Of a stretch of DNA of 64,000 nt, positions 8,231-18,858 are shown in pieces. Positions within the stretch are counted from its first letter, which is position 1; each line of letters starts with the position of its first letter. Both the position numbers and the translations under genes were made by a program. A model generated the notes under the pieces. The model did not search any database and was not told where the DNA came from. It worked only from the letters and a program-made list of their open reading frames with translations. The DNA is from Falciphora oryzae (taxonomy: Eukaryota > Ascomycota > Sordariomycetes > Magnaporthales > Magnaporthaceae): NCBI GenBank assembly GCA_000733355.1, contig JNVV01000002.1, positions 1,041,626-1,105,625 of the forward strand, read 5' to 3'.

Positions 8231-10418
8231 ATGCTGGACACGTTCGAGATCCTGACCACGTCCGGGGTCGTGCTCTGGTCGCGGACCCTGACCCCGGTCA
8301 GCCCCGCCGTCATCAACGGCTTCATCAGCGACGTCTTCATCGAGGAGAAGGCGTCGCACGCCGCCGCCGCCCGCGAGAGCAGCCTGGCCGCGGCCAACGC
8401 CCCCTACCGCACCGACAGCCACACCCTGCGCTGGGCCTTCGCCAAGGACCTGGGCCTCATCTTCGTCGCCGTCTACCGCTCGCTGCTGAACCTGCCCTGG
8501 GTCACCCGCCTCGTCGACAACATCCGCGCCATCTTCGTCAACCTGTATGGCGACCAGCTGACGAGGCCCCACACCACCCTCGTCGAGTGCCACGGCTTCG
8601 ACGAGTACTTTGACCAGCAGATCAAGGAGCTCGAGGGCGCCTCCAACGACGCCAGGGCCGCCCCCGCCGACGCCGCCCCGCGCCCGCTCGATACATCGTT
8701 CGTGTCCGGGAACCTCGGCGATGACCCGCCACTCGCCCCGCCCGGCCTGACATTCAGGGGCAACCGCACCGCCAGCGGCGGTCCCGCCATCCGCAATGAC
8801 AAGTCGGCCGACTCCAGTCCGGCCGTGACACCCATCACCTCGCGCCCCTCGACCCCCGGCGGCGGGGCTGGCCACCTCCTGGTGGCCAAGCCCGGCGGCC
8901 CGCTGGGCAAGATGTCGCGGCGCGCGCGCAAGGCGCAGGTCGCGGGCGCGGGCGGGGCGCCCGCCTCGTCGGGCGACGAGTCGTCGCCCGGCGGCATGAG
9001 GAGGGGTGGCGCCAAGGCCAAGACGGCCAAGAAGGGCCGCAAGTGGGACGCCGACGGGCTCGCCGACGAGGACGACGGCGTCCAGCTCGACTACTCGGCC
9101 GCCAACGTCGCCAGCGACTCGGACTTTGAGCCCCGGTCCGCCGGCGTCGAGGAGGTGGACGCTTCTACCTGGGGCTCCACCACCAAGGGCAGGTTCATCC
9201 TCAAGGACCTGGGCGACGAGGTGCACTCGATCCTGGAGGCAGAAAAGTCAAAGTCGGCCGCTGCCGCCGCCGCTCAGTCAGATGCCCCGAGCGGGCTTCT
9301 GGGGTCTGGACTGAGCACGATCGGTGGCCTGTTCAGGAATGTCATCGGAGGCAAGGTCTTGACCAAGGAGGACCTGGACAAGGCCATGAAGGGGATGGAG
9401 GACCATCTGCTACGGAAAAACGTCGCCCGAGAAGCCGCCGTCAGGCTGTGTGAGGGCGTCGAGAAGGAGCTGGTGGGGGTTAAGACGGGCAGCTTTGAGA
9501 GTGAGTCCTCGTTTGCATTGCCCCTTTTATCTTTGTTTGGCTATCCTAACGCTTGTCATCATCTTTAGGTATAAGTACCCGCGTTCAGGTCGCCATGGAG
9601 GTGTCCCTGACCAAGATGCTGACGCCGACGTCGTCTCTCGACCTCCTGCGCGAGATCGACTCAGTGACGGCGCCGCCGGCCACGTCGCTCCGGCGGGCGC
9701 GCCCCTACGTCATGTCCATCGTCGGCGTTAACGGCGTGGGCAAGTCGACCAACCTGTCAAAGATCTGCTTCTTCCTGCTGCAGAACAAGTACAAGGTCCT
9801 GATCGCGGCCGGCGACACGTTCCGGTCAGGCGCCGTCGAGCAGCTCGCCGTGCACGTGCGAAACCTCAAGGAGCTCACGGCCCGCGAGGGCGGCAGGGTC
9901 GAGCTGTACCAGAAGGGCTACGGCAAGGACGCCGCCGCCGTCGCAAAGGACGCCGTCTCGTTCGCGGCCCAGGAAGGGTTCGACGTCGTGCTCATCGACA
10001 CGGCCGGCCGGAGGCACAACGACCAGAGGCTCATGTCCTCGCTCGAGAAGTTTGCCAAGTTTGCCCAGCCCGACAAGATCCTCATGGTTGGCGAGGCAAG
10101 TCAATCTCGACCCCCCCTGCCCTTTCTGCCTGTCTCGACATGTTGTGGCTAACTGACCTGATTCAAATACAGGCTCTCGTCGGCACGGATTCCGTCGCCC
10201 AGGCGCGCAACTTCAACGCCGCCTTCGGGTCCGGACGGTCCCTGGACGGCTTCATCATCTCAAAGTGCGATACTGTTGGCAGCATGGTCGGCACCCTTGT
10301 GAGCATCGTGCACGCCACCAACGTGCCGGTCCTCTTTGTCGGCGTTGGGCAGCACTACTCGGACCTAAGGAACTTCTCGGTCAAGTGGGCGGTCGAGAAG
10401 CTCCTCAGCAGCGACTGA
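8231..10418 (+). CDS. SRP101: signal recognition particle receptor subunit alpha
   Basis: The SRP receptor alpha GTPase docks ribosome-SRP complexes at the ER. Three exons: 8231-9500, 9569-10095 and 10173-10418; 680 aa, close to fungal orthologues. The N-terminus MLDTFEILTTSGVVLWSRTL is the longin-like domain that binds the beta subunit. It is followed by a basic, low-complexity linker (residues about 150-330) and the NG GTPase: GVNGVGKSTNLSK (G1, about residue 476), DTFRSGAVEQL, LIDTAGRRHNDQ (G3), ISKCDTVGSMVG (G4) and GVGQHYSDLRNF. The second intron (10096-10172) uses a GC donor (GAG|GCAAGT) with a normal ACAG acceptor. Only that junction preserves the conserved VGEALVGTDSVAQ segment. The first intron is GTGAGT...TTTAG. 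Confidence 0.96.
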
Positions 10419-10673
10419 GCTGCCTCCTTGTGTTTAATAAACGGGATGGATACCCCCGTCATACATGCAATATAGAGCAAAGGGAGCGATGCCAATACCC
10501 GCACACTCACAGGACTTTTAGGTTATGACGTGACCATGTTCCCCCCATTATCAGTGAACCAGTGCCAGATCAGGGCATGATTAGTTGCAGCTTTTACAAC
10601 GAGTTGGCCCGATTCGATTCGCCTATCTACAATGCTAGAGTACACAAAGGGAAGAAGAGCGGGGTCGGGTTGC

Positions 10674-11571
10674 TTATAGCACCGACAGGTCGCCGAATTT
10701 CTCCTGCGGTGGAGGTCAGTATGAGGGCAAAGGTGAGTAGAAGCAAAAGGGTGAGGGGGTGTAACTTGCCTTGTATCCAGGAACAGTCCAGCGGCCCTTG
10801 GAGACCAGCTTGGAGGTCTTCTCGTCGATCGAGGGCTCGGCGGTGGCAACCTCCTCCTATAATTGTGGCAGTAGACATCAGCAATCATAATTCTCGCCAC
10901 CGTCGTGATTTCCTCTTCCTTCTTTCCCCACTTTCGAGGCAAGCTCTCCAAAGCAACACAGCAGCGGCACGGCGTGGACGTACGACAGTGAGCTCGTCAA
11001 ACGGCCTGGCCTCCTCGATGTTTTTGAGCGTGGCCTGCAGGTCCTTGAGCTCAAGGTCGACCTGGCTCTTGGTCGCCTCTGCGTTCTTGACGGCCTCGAC
11101 CTCGAAGGCGTCGATGGCCTTGATCTGGCGCGAGACGTCGTAGGTGGCCGGCTTGAAGGCCGTGAAGCGCTTCTCGATCTCGTCGACGACGGCCCGGTTC
11201 TTGAGGACCGAGCGGTAGTGGGCAAAGTCGACGGTCGTCGGCTGCTCCGACAGCTGCTGCACCTTGCGCCGCACGTCGTCGTTGCGCTTCTTGAAGGCGT
11301 GCAGCGACGCCACCGTCTGGCCGCGCAGGCCGAGCGAGGCCGTGACCTGGGCCCAGTCGATCTTGAGGGCTGCGCTTCGCTGTTTGTCGATGAAGAGGGA
11401 GAGGGTCAGTCATTCATGTGTTCGAAAATTGGCTCAGCGGGTCCGAGGTTGCTCCGGAGAGGGCATTGAGGGCTGTTCGAGTGTTCGTCTCGAGCGGGCA
11501 ACGGATTGCCATTGACGATCCGGACCAGCCGGGAAGACCATCAATCGGCACGGGGGGCTTACTGCGGCCAT
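10674..11571 (-). CDS. ATP7: mitochondrial ATP synthase subunit d
   Basis: Subunit d is part of the peripheral stalk of mitochondrial F1Fo-ATP synthase. Four exons on the minus strand: 11571-11563 (only MAA), 11379-10984, 10856-10770 and 10703-10674; 173 aa, matching the usual 174. The joined N-terminus reads [20 protein letters not shown]; the core holds [20 protein letters not shown] and [20 protein letters not shown]; the C-terminus is [21 protein letters not shown]. Introns 1 and 2 have GTAAGC and GTACGT donors. Intron 3 (10769-10704) has a GC donor (AAG|GCAAGT) and a GCAG acceptor, and this junction alone gives the conserved GYKEKFG. The start is fixed by the 9-nt first exon, which completes the family N-terminus. 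Convergent with SRP101, 255 bp apart. Confidence 0.95.
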
Positions 11572-12218
11572 TTTAGCGGTTGGGTGTTTTTGCGAGTTTG
11601 AAGGAGGGGAGAATTGAGAGGTTGAGGTCGCTCGCTGGCGGTCGCGATGTATGCCGGACTCCTCCCTGCAAAGTTGGAAACCCCCAACCAGCCTAGCCCG
11701 GATCCATCCGCCCAGATCACGTGGCAGTGGTCATGACGCCTGCACGTGATTCGACACCGCCAGAAGCATCCTCAAGCCACATGCAAACAGGCCGTATTTT
11801 AGCCATGATGTCTCTATCCATCCGGGATTGGGTGTGCATTTATGTGCCTGCCGTATTCTATTCAAGACCAAATCGTAAAAGATGGGCGTGGCATAGCATC
11901 CCAGTGTCTCCTAGAGGTTTGCAATCACAGTTACGAGAATCACGAGAATACACTTTCAAAAGACGTCCCGGACAGATATTCCATTTTCTGTTCCTGTTGT
12001 GCTCTTTACTTTTTGTTGTCATAACCCCTTGCACTAGGCACCCAAAGCTGAGCACTGCCATGCCCTGTCCTTTTTGTCACCGCTAAGTTATGATCCCTGT
12101 CTTTCAAATAGACATGGCATCCGCAGAGGTTGCGACCGTGTCATTCATGGCCACGTCCTTCTACTTTGTCCGCACAAAAAAAAAAGAGACGGTCCGACAG
12201 CGCCCTTCCGCCCCTTCA
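11572..12218. other. intergenic spacer (ATP7 promoter, NAC alpha 3' end)
   Basis: This 647-bp region lies between two minus-strand genes. It includes a 10-A run just inside 12174-12185. I see no RNA gene or repeat. Confidence 0.5.
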
Positions 12219-13113
12219 TCAGACACTTAAGGCCATGATGGAGTTGACTATGTCATTGTCGTTCTCCTTGAGGGCTTTGATGGCTTTGGTGCGCGAGACG
12301 CCGGCCTGGGTCATGACAAGCTCAATGTCCTTGTCCTCGATGCCGCCCGCGTCGACCTCTTCGTCATCGTCGTCGTCCTCCTCCTCCTTCTTGGCGTCGG
12401 CCTCGACGGCCTTGCTGGACTCGCCATGGCTGTGACCGCCGGCGTGGTCGTGGTCGTGGCCGTGCTGGGCGAGCTGCTGGGCGGCAGCAGCCTGGGCCGA
12501 GGCGTTCAGGTCCTCAATCTTGGCCTCGCCGAAGACGCTGTCGGGGGAAGCCAGGCATGTCAGTGTCGTGGCACACCATGGTGCATGGTATCAACAGCCA
12601 AAAGTCCACAAGGACTTACATGTAAGTGCCGCTGTTGGGAGACTTGTACACCTCGGGGTTGTTGATGACGAAGAGAATCTGCATAGAATTGTCAGGGGCC
12701 GCCCGAACGCATGCGTAGTTTTACGTATTGTCGAACGAGGGAGGGGAGATGGGCTGGTGGGTAGCCTGTCGCGTATCGCCAGGCTTCCCAATTTGGGTAT
12801 AGGACAATTGACCCCAGCCCGCATCGTCACCCATCCCTCCACCTCGCACTCATCGGGGCGCTCTCCCACTCACGTTCTTGGGCCGCCGCAGGGTGACGCG
12901 GGTGATGCCGTCGACGCGGATCAGGTGCAGCTTCTCCATGGCCTTGCGGGCCTTCTTCTCGTTGCGGGAGTGGATGACGGCGGTCGAGCCGGCGGGCAGG
13001 CTGGTCTCGCCCTCGTCGCCGTCCGAGTCGGAGCTGCTGTCATCATCGTGCTCCTCGACCGTGGTTTTTTTGGGCTCCTCGTCGGGGAGCTCCTCGACTC
13101 GTGGGTTGGCCAT
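12219..13113 (-). CDS. EGD2: nascent polypeptide-associated complex subunit alpha
   Basis: NAC alpha pairs with the beta subunit at the ribosomal exit tunnel and shields nascent chains from wrong targeting. Three exons: 13113-12874, 12678-12620 and 12537-12219; 205 aa. Introns are 195 nt (GTGAGT...TGCAG) and 82 nt (GTAAGT...GACAG), phases 0 and 2. The N-terminus [18 protein letters not shown] is acidic. The NAC domain spans [61 protein letters not shown] His/Asp-rich linker ([14 protein letters not shown]) and an acidic run precede the C-terminal UBA domain ([20 protein letters not shown]). Residues match fungal NAC alpha along the whole length, so the model is secure. Confidence 0.96.
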
Positions 13114-14234
13114 TTTGAGCAAAGCTGCTGGTTCGGGAGAAAAAAAAAACGACGGACGACGGTCAGCTCTGGAAATTGAATGGTGTAGAGGGGAAAAAAG
13201 CTGCAGACGAGGGGCGCACACTTGCGCGACTCAGAAGCTCAGTCCACAAACGCTTCGCCAAAAGCAGAAAACTGCCAAAATCCGAAAAACGACAAGAGGG
13301 CGCGGGAGGGGTGCAAGAAGAGTCCCCAAGGGATATCAACTCACAGGGAGTTTACTGAATTACCCGTTGTATGTTGCTTTGCTTTGCGACGTCGAGTCTC
13401 TCAAATGCGGGCGGGCTTCTGGTGTTGCACACACTTCAAATGGGGGGCAATTCGGGCCCCAGTGAAAAAACCGCCCGCCTCGCCTTGGTAGGGCTTGTGG
13501 TCAATGCGCTAAACCTAAAACGGAAACTCGAGCACTGCACAGGACCTGGAGACGACTCCCGATGACGGCGAGGCTGCACCACAGCCCCGTCTGTCCGGTT
13601 CGAGGGGCCATCAATGCGCAGGTACGGGAATAGGGAAGTAATGTTATGCCCAAGTGACGATTTGATTTTTGAGTGCCGAGGGTGCTAGAGACTACCGAGG
13701 CCAGTCCTCCATCCAGGTTTCCTCTCCATGCCCAATTCGCCTGTCCCGTCCCCGCCATGCGAGGTATCGCGGCGGCGGCCATGATTCCATCCAGCTAGCT
13801 AGGTCGGTAGGTGATTAGATCTGAGATAGACATCCGGTCGGTAGACACCTCGGCCTGTAGCCATCACACCCCCGGCCTCATCATCGCCGTCTTCTTGGTT
13901 GCCCGTGTATGCCTTTGGATTTCCGTTTCATTTTTACGCCGCGCCACGCCCACGTTTTTGAAATTCGTGGCTTTACATGGTCTTCCCGAAAAAAGCAAAG
14001 GAATCGCAGTAGCCCTGATGCCGTTGGAAAATGATCATGCAATCCATTGCAGAGAAAGCCGATGTCCGCAACCGAAAAAACCGCCCGGATGCCACATTCG
14101 TCTTCTCTCGCTTGCCCCTTTATCATCCACTGCTCGCCCCCTTCTTGAGTCCGCAACTAAGCCGCCGGAAAATAAAAAATCAAAGTCGATCGTGGTAAAA
14201 GCGCCCCAAACTGTTGGTTGTTGTTGGCGTGCCT
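13114..14234. other. intergenic region
   Basis: About 1.1 kb between two minus-strand genes: the promoter of NAC alpha and the 3' end of RPL14. Several short open frames on both strands lack coding character. An A-run (9-10 A) lies at about 13141-13149. Confidence 0.5.
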
Positions 14235-14953
14235 TTACGCAGTAGCCTTGATCTTGGCCAGCGACTTGCGCTCCTCGAAGCGGGCACGCTTCTGCAGGCG
14301 CATGACCTTGAAGCGGTCGAAGTCGGTCAGGTTGCTCCTCAGCTCGTTTCGCTCCCGCTTCTTGGCCCAGTTGGTGGCCTTCCACTTCGAGTCGATCTCG
14401 GCCTTCTCCCACGCAGCCTTGACGGCTCCTGTCCGGGCGCCGCGGGGCAGGTTCTCGATCACGTGCTGTGACAGGAGGACGTGGCTCAGCGAAACCGCTT
14501 GTCTCGGCACGGCGAGCCTAGAGTCTGAGGAGGGGCCGTCGACCAGAACCTGTGTTCGAGATAACCGTCGCTTGTTAATTCACCGCCCTGTTGTGTCTTT
14601 GTGTGTGCGGCTTGCCATGCTCCCCAAATTCGGTGGCCGGTCTGGCGGTTCATTGTGGCTGCTGTCTTCTCCTTCTGCCGTCTCTGCCTCTGCCAATTCC
14701 AGTTCCGCCTCTTGCTTTCCATCTAAGTACAGCCCAACACAATGCCACCTCCACGCCATGGCTGTCTGGGGGAGTGTGTATATCGCGACGGAAAGATTCC
14801 GGGGAAGGGGGGTACAGTGGCACGTACGCGCTTGTGGTCGATGATCTCGACGATGGTGGCTAGCTTGCCGGCGTTGGGGCCCTCGTTCAGGAGGACGACG
14901 CGGCCGACCTCGACCAGGCGCCACTTGGAGGCGACGACGGAGGCTTCACCCAT
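14235..14953 (-). CDS. RPL14: 60S ribosomal protein L14 (eL14)
   Basis: Large-subunit ribosomal protein with an N-terminal KOW/SH3-like barrel. Two exons, 14953-14828 and 14549-14235, joined across a 278-nt intron (GTACGT...CACAG, phase 0); 146 aa. Sequence: [40 protein letters not shown], then [12 protein letters not shown], the [20 protein letters not shown] segment, and a basic C-terminal helix ([20 protein letters not shown]). The frame stays open for 143 codons upstream of 14953, but the family N-terminus is MGEASVV. The sequence GAAT|GTGAGT at about 15091 and TTTCCCAG just before the ATG suggest an additional intron in the 5' UTR, common in ribosomal protein genes. Confidence 0.95.
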
Positions 14954-16776
14954 TTTGGCGGTGATCTGGGAAAGGAGTGGAAAGTGAGCGGACGGGGTCT
15001 GTGGAAGGCCGCGGCGAGGGCTGCTGGCGCGATCCGGGTCGTTGGGCGAGTGTTGCTGGAGGTGTCGTAGTGTATCAAGGGAAAACTCACATTCGTAATT
15101 GCTCGGCTGGGAATTTGGTGAGTGGGTTGACTTGATTGTTCGGGTCACTTTTCGTCGCAACGGCATGGACTGGCTGGAGGCCCAGTCGTTTTGGTGCGAG
15201 GGCGAAATTTGTTTAGGGCAATCGAATTTGGCGGCTGCCCTGCTCGGCTGGCCTCCAGCCCCGCTTTGCGAGGCGAGCTGCGGGTGTGGCTGGGCTGGGG
15301 TGGTCAAGCCACATGGAAGGTCGGCCATTTGGGGGGGTAATTCGTTTCTGGGCGCCTCGGTTGCATTTTTCAATTGCTCCAATTCAGTCCAGGCAGAGAG
15401 CAGAAAACAGAAACCAGAGTCCCGATGAACAAAACGATTCTATCGGGTCGACTGCCTGCCTCATCGTTTTATCCTACATCTCTTCATCGTCTCCAGTATC
15501 ACAGCCAGGAATACAATCCAATTCTCCCTCCCTGGCTTCACCTCTGGTCGCGGGTGATGGATGGGTCGTGACAATGCTGTGCGGTCATCCTAGCGGGCCT
15601 TGGATCCCCCCCAATTGGCAAGGCCTCTCCCACTTGGTGCGCCATCTCGCAGACGATATCGCTCGCAAGGTCCAGCCGACTCTCTCACATCCATCCCCAC
15701 CTAGCCAACCAACCACCACGCCGCTACGGACAATGGATAGGGGTTCGTGGATATCTGCACAACCTTAGCATCACTAAGGCTGTCACGTAATGCCGGGTGG
15801 GCGAGTATGTGGGCATGTATGGGAATGAGGCGGCGCTAGCGGGGAGCATAGCATGTGCTGTTGTTGCTGCTGCTACTGATACCAGACTGCGGCTGACCCC
15901 CACGGAGGAAGGAATCGAGGTGACGGGCATTCGATGGCTGCCGCACGTCTGCGAATCCCAGGCCGGAGTCAACGCACGCCTCCTGCCTGCACCCCTCCCT
16001 CCACCGTCCGCCCTTTTTGACGGGAGACGGGCTCAGCAGTTGTGCGTGCCGGAGGGGTCGTCTGCCAACCGCCTTTGCCTCGTCGAGACAAAGCCATCCT
16101 CATCTCTGCATTGCCAAGACTCACTCACCTTGGCATTGTCCTGAGTCCCATCAAGCTTCGTGGCTTGCTCACCTATTCGCTGGAACCCGTATTCGCGACG
16201 GCCCAAGGTAAGCATCATCGCTCTTTTATGCCCTGCTGCTCGTCATGTGTCTCAATTTGTATTACATGTCACCCTTGTCGCATATCTTGTGAGGGAGGCC
16301 GATTTCTGGAGCTGTTTTCTTTGTTGTGCCGGCCCGTATGTCATCTGGTCTTAGTCCCTCGTTGGGCTTGCATGCATGACGCCCCGAGCCATGCCGCGAG
16401 AGCGAGATCTGGGGCGGTCCACATGCAAGACCCCTCCTCCCATAGCGCCGTCCTTTCGTTTTCCCCTAAGATATCTCACCGTCCGACCGCATATCCCTCT
16501 CCGGAATCTGCGTCGAGGCAGACCCATCCATTGGCGGACGCTTGGCTTGGGGAGACTGGAACACACTATCTGCCGCGTGATTTGTATCCCTTTTCGCATT
16601 ACGGAGAATCCGAGACTGTCCGTCCGCTTCCGCCTTCGGCGACCCTCTCATGAATCGACGCTCACCGCTCTCCTAGCCAAACCATAATAACACCTCTCGG
16701 ATCCCTCTCGATTCCCGGGAGAAGAAGCAACCCAAATCCATCGCTTGCTTAGCCGCCCACCAACTCCCAAGCCGAC
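14954..16776. other. divergent intergenic region (RPL14 / LYC1-like)
   Basis: About 1.8 kb between divergent starts. The RPL14 side may include a 5'-UTR intron. Open frames (for example 15286-15768 plus, 16042-16653 plus) have Ser/Pro/Arg-rich chance composition and no conserved motif. Nothing further is supported. Confidence 0.5.
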
Positions 16777-17949
16777 ATGGGTGATAACGCGCCGTCGACC
16801 CCGACGGAGATATCTGCCTCGGATATGATCTTCGCCGAGGCAACCCCCGAACAGAGAGCAGTTTCTTGGCACCTCAGCAGCGACACCTGGGCCAAGCCGC
16901 TGACGGAGGAGCAGTACCTGGAGGCCAATGAGGTCCTGTCCCGCATCGAGATGGCAAGAGACGGTGGGTGCAGGTTCTGGGCTCTGTACTTCAGAGGGAA
17001 GCCGCTCGAGGTTGTGGCCAGCTGCGAAAGCTTCCGGAAAACGCTCTTCGTGCGCGAACCAGGAAACCCCGTGAACGGGAGCGCCGTGAACGGCAGTGCG
17101 GAGACCAAGGACGATGACGAGGTAGCCGAGCATCTCGCGTACGGCATAGCCAGCGTCTACACCAACCCCAAGTATCGCCGGCTCGGCATGGCCAGCTTCA
17201 TGTTGCAGAAGCTTCAGGAAGTGATGGACAGCGAGGGAGCGACAGGCTCGGCGCTGTACAGCGACATTGGGAAATCGTACTATTCCATGCTCGGCTGGGC
17301 CGTCTTCCCCCACAGCGAGGCCCGGCTGAACCTGCTGAGCCGGAGCAAGAAGCTCAAGTCGAACACGTGCTGCGACGTCAAGACGCGGTGGATCGAGCGC
17401 CGTGACGAGGTCGAGCAGCTGTGCAAGCTTGACGTCGACGACCTCAAGGCCCGGATGCGCCGGCAGCGGCCGGATGGCAAGGCCCATTTCGCCTTCGCTC
17501 CTACGTACGCGCAGATCGACTCGCAGCTCGCGCGGGAGGATTTTTTTGCGCGCACCCTCCTCGACCGCGCGATCCAGCGCCGGGGAGCCGCGACGGCGGA
17601 CGGCAAGAGCTGGATCGTCTGGGAGCGGGACTGGAAAAAGGAACAACTCACAGTTCTCCGCATCGTCACGACGCAGCCCGAGTCGGAGGCTCGGCGGGTC
17701 GACCACATTTGGGCCCTGCTGGGCGCCGCCGTCGCCGAGGCGTCTGAGTGGGGGCTCGGGGCCGTGGCTGTGTGGAACCCGGATGAGACAACGACATCTG
17801 GCATCAAGGCGACGAGCAACGCCTATGCCAATGACGTCAAGGTGGTCTTCAAGCAGAGGGACGGCTCGCTCCCCAGCTTCAGGTGGCGTGGGGGGCTGAG
17901 CGCGGCCAAGATGGTCTGGGAGGATAATTACTACTATTGCTGGTGTTGA
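16777..17949 (+). CDS. LYC1-like GNAT N-acetyltransferase
   Basis: A single exon encoding 390 aa. LYC1 of Yarrowia is a lysine N6-acetyltransferase, and filamentous fungi carry several related proteins. The N-terminal half has a GNAT-like core: the segment AYGIASVYTNPKYRRLGMAS (about residues 121-140) corresponds to the acetyl-CoA-binding motif A region (Q/R-x-x-G-x-G/A type), followed by MLQKLQEVMDS and SALYSDIGKSYYSMLGW, which resembles the GNAT motif B aromatic (F/Y-Y-x-x-x-G-F) signature. The C-terminal half (DFFARTLLDRAIQRRG, WIVWERDWKKEQLTVLRIVT) matches the LYC1 C-terminal domain. An ATG in good context (GACATGG) directly follows a pyrimidine-rich leader. Substrate is uncertain; lysine or a small amine is the family expectation. 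Confidence 0.85.
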   Translation: MGDNAPSTPTEISASDMIFAEATPEQRAVSWHLSSDTWAKPLTEEQYLEANEVLSRIEMARDGGCRFWALYFRGKPLEVVASCESFRKTLFVREPGNPVNGSAVNGSAETKDDDEVAEHLAYGIASVYTNPKYRRLGMASFMLQKLQEVMDSEGATGSALYSDIGKSYYSMLGWAVFPHSEARLNLLSRSKKLKSNTCCDVKTRWIERRDEVEQLCKLDVDDLKARMRRQRPDGKAHFAFAPTYAQIDSQLAREDFFARTLLDRAIQRRGAATADGKSWIVWERDWKKEQLTVLRIVTTQPESEARRVDHIWALLGAAVAEASEWGLGAVAVWNPDETTTSGIKATSNAYANDVKVVFKQRDGSLPSFRWRGGLSAAKMVWEDNYYYCWC

Positions 17950-18259
17950 GGAGGAAGAAGGAGCATAGCGAGGTTTGGTATGTCGGAGGCCCTTTTTTCG
18001 GTTACTGTTGTTACTGGTGAAGGAATCTTGTCGATTTGTTATGATCCAGTTTGGTTCCTATCGAGATAGTAATACCCGTCGGGTGATTCAGACGTTGGGT
18101 GTTTTCTCTGCTGCACTTGTCGTCCCATACTATACATCAAGGGGTCTGAAGCGAGGACGGCCAGGGAACAATATAGCCGTCCGATCCGGATCGGTGAGCC
18201 GGGTTCCCCTCCCAGGGGCAAAATGCACTGCAACGTGCCGTCCGTGAGGGGCATGGCGA

Positions 18260-18265
18260 GCGGGG
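18260..18265 (+). promoter_or_regulatory. candidate CreA (carbon catabolite repressor) site
   Basis: GCGGGG matches the CreA consensus SYGGRG, about 0.6 kb upstream of the GH3 gene. Six-base motifs are frequent in GC-rich DNA, so this is weak alone; a second copy lies at 18586. Confidence 0.3.
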
Positions 18266-18554
18266 AAGCAGCGAATAACCGGCCTCCTGGCGGCGGTCCG
18301 GTTAGAGTTGGACGACGGGGAACAGGGTCATCCGACCATCGAAACCAGCCTAGCCTTGCTGTGCCCAGCGCAGATGGACGCCGCGAAAGATGCTTCAATC
18401 TGGTAGTATTTGCGGGCAGGGCAGGGCGCTGGATGGAGCCTGAACACGTCGGCCACTGCTTCTTGGGGCCCTGGTGGCTCGGCCGGCACCCGTTGCTATG
18501 ATACAAAAGATGCGCCCCAATCAGACGGATGCTTCTGTTTTTGCCCACCGTGCC

Positions 18555-18561
18555 GGCTAAA
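18555..18561 (+). promoter_or_regulatory. candidate XlnR/Xyr1 activator site
   Basis: GGCTAAA lies 298 bp upstream of the beta-xylosidase start. It matches the XlnR element GGCTAA (extended GGCTAAA) known from xylanolytic promoters. A single copy in a promoter of the right enzyme class is suggestive, not proof. Confidence 0.45.
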
Positions 18562-18585
18562 ACGTCGTGGGCAATGAACGACATT

Positions 18586-18591
18586 GCGGGG
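18586..18591 (+). promoter_or_regulatory. candidate CreA site
   Basis: GCGGGG, 25 bp downstream of the candidate XlnR site and about 270 bp upstream of the GH3 start. Closeness of activator and repressor motifs is common in xylanase promoters. Confidence 0.35.
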
Positions 18592-18858
18592 AGAGTCAAG
18601 ATTGCGAACAAGGCGCCCTCGCGAGCAAGTCCCATCTATAGTCTGTTAGTATAAAGCCCAAAGAGCCGAGGGGATAAAAGAAGAAAAAAGATGTATGAAA
18701 AACGGGTGTACCCTCGAAAGAGAGTGGCTGCTTCTCCTCCGCCTTACCCTCCTCCTCCTCGAGGCCATCTGCGTGATCGCCTCCTGACCGGACGCCGCTC
18801 GAAGCAAGCACTCGTCATCTGTCTGGTGCTGCTCTCGCTCGCACTGAGCTGGCCTGCC

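Larger units (their letters stand above)
17950..18858. other. intergenic region, GH3 promoter
   Basis: About 0.9 kb between two plus-strand genes. It carries candidate XlnR and CreA sites, listed separately. The minus-strand open frame at 18039-18635 has no conserved features. Confidence 0.5.

Noticed and set aside
8132..9226. 364-codon open frame antisense to SRP101
   Set aside because: Low-complexity Gly/Ala/Val/Arg sequence, shadow of the Ser/Ala/Gly-rich linker of SRP101.
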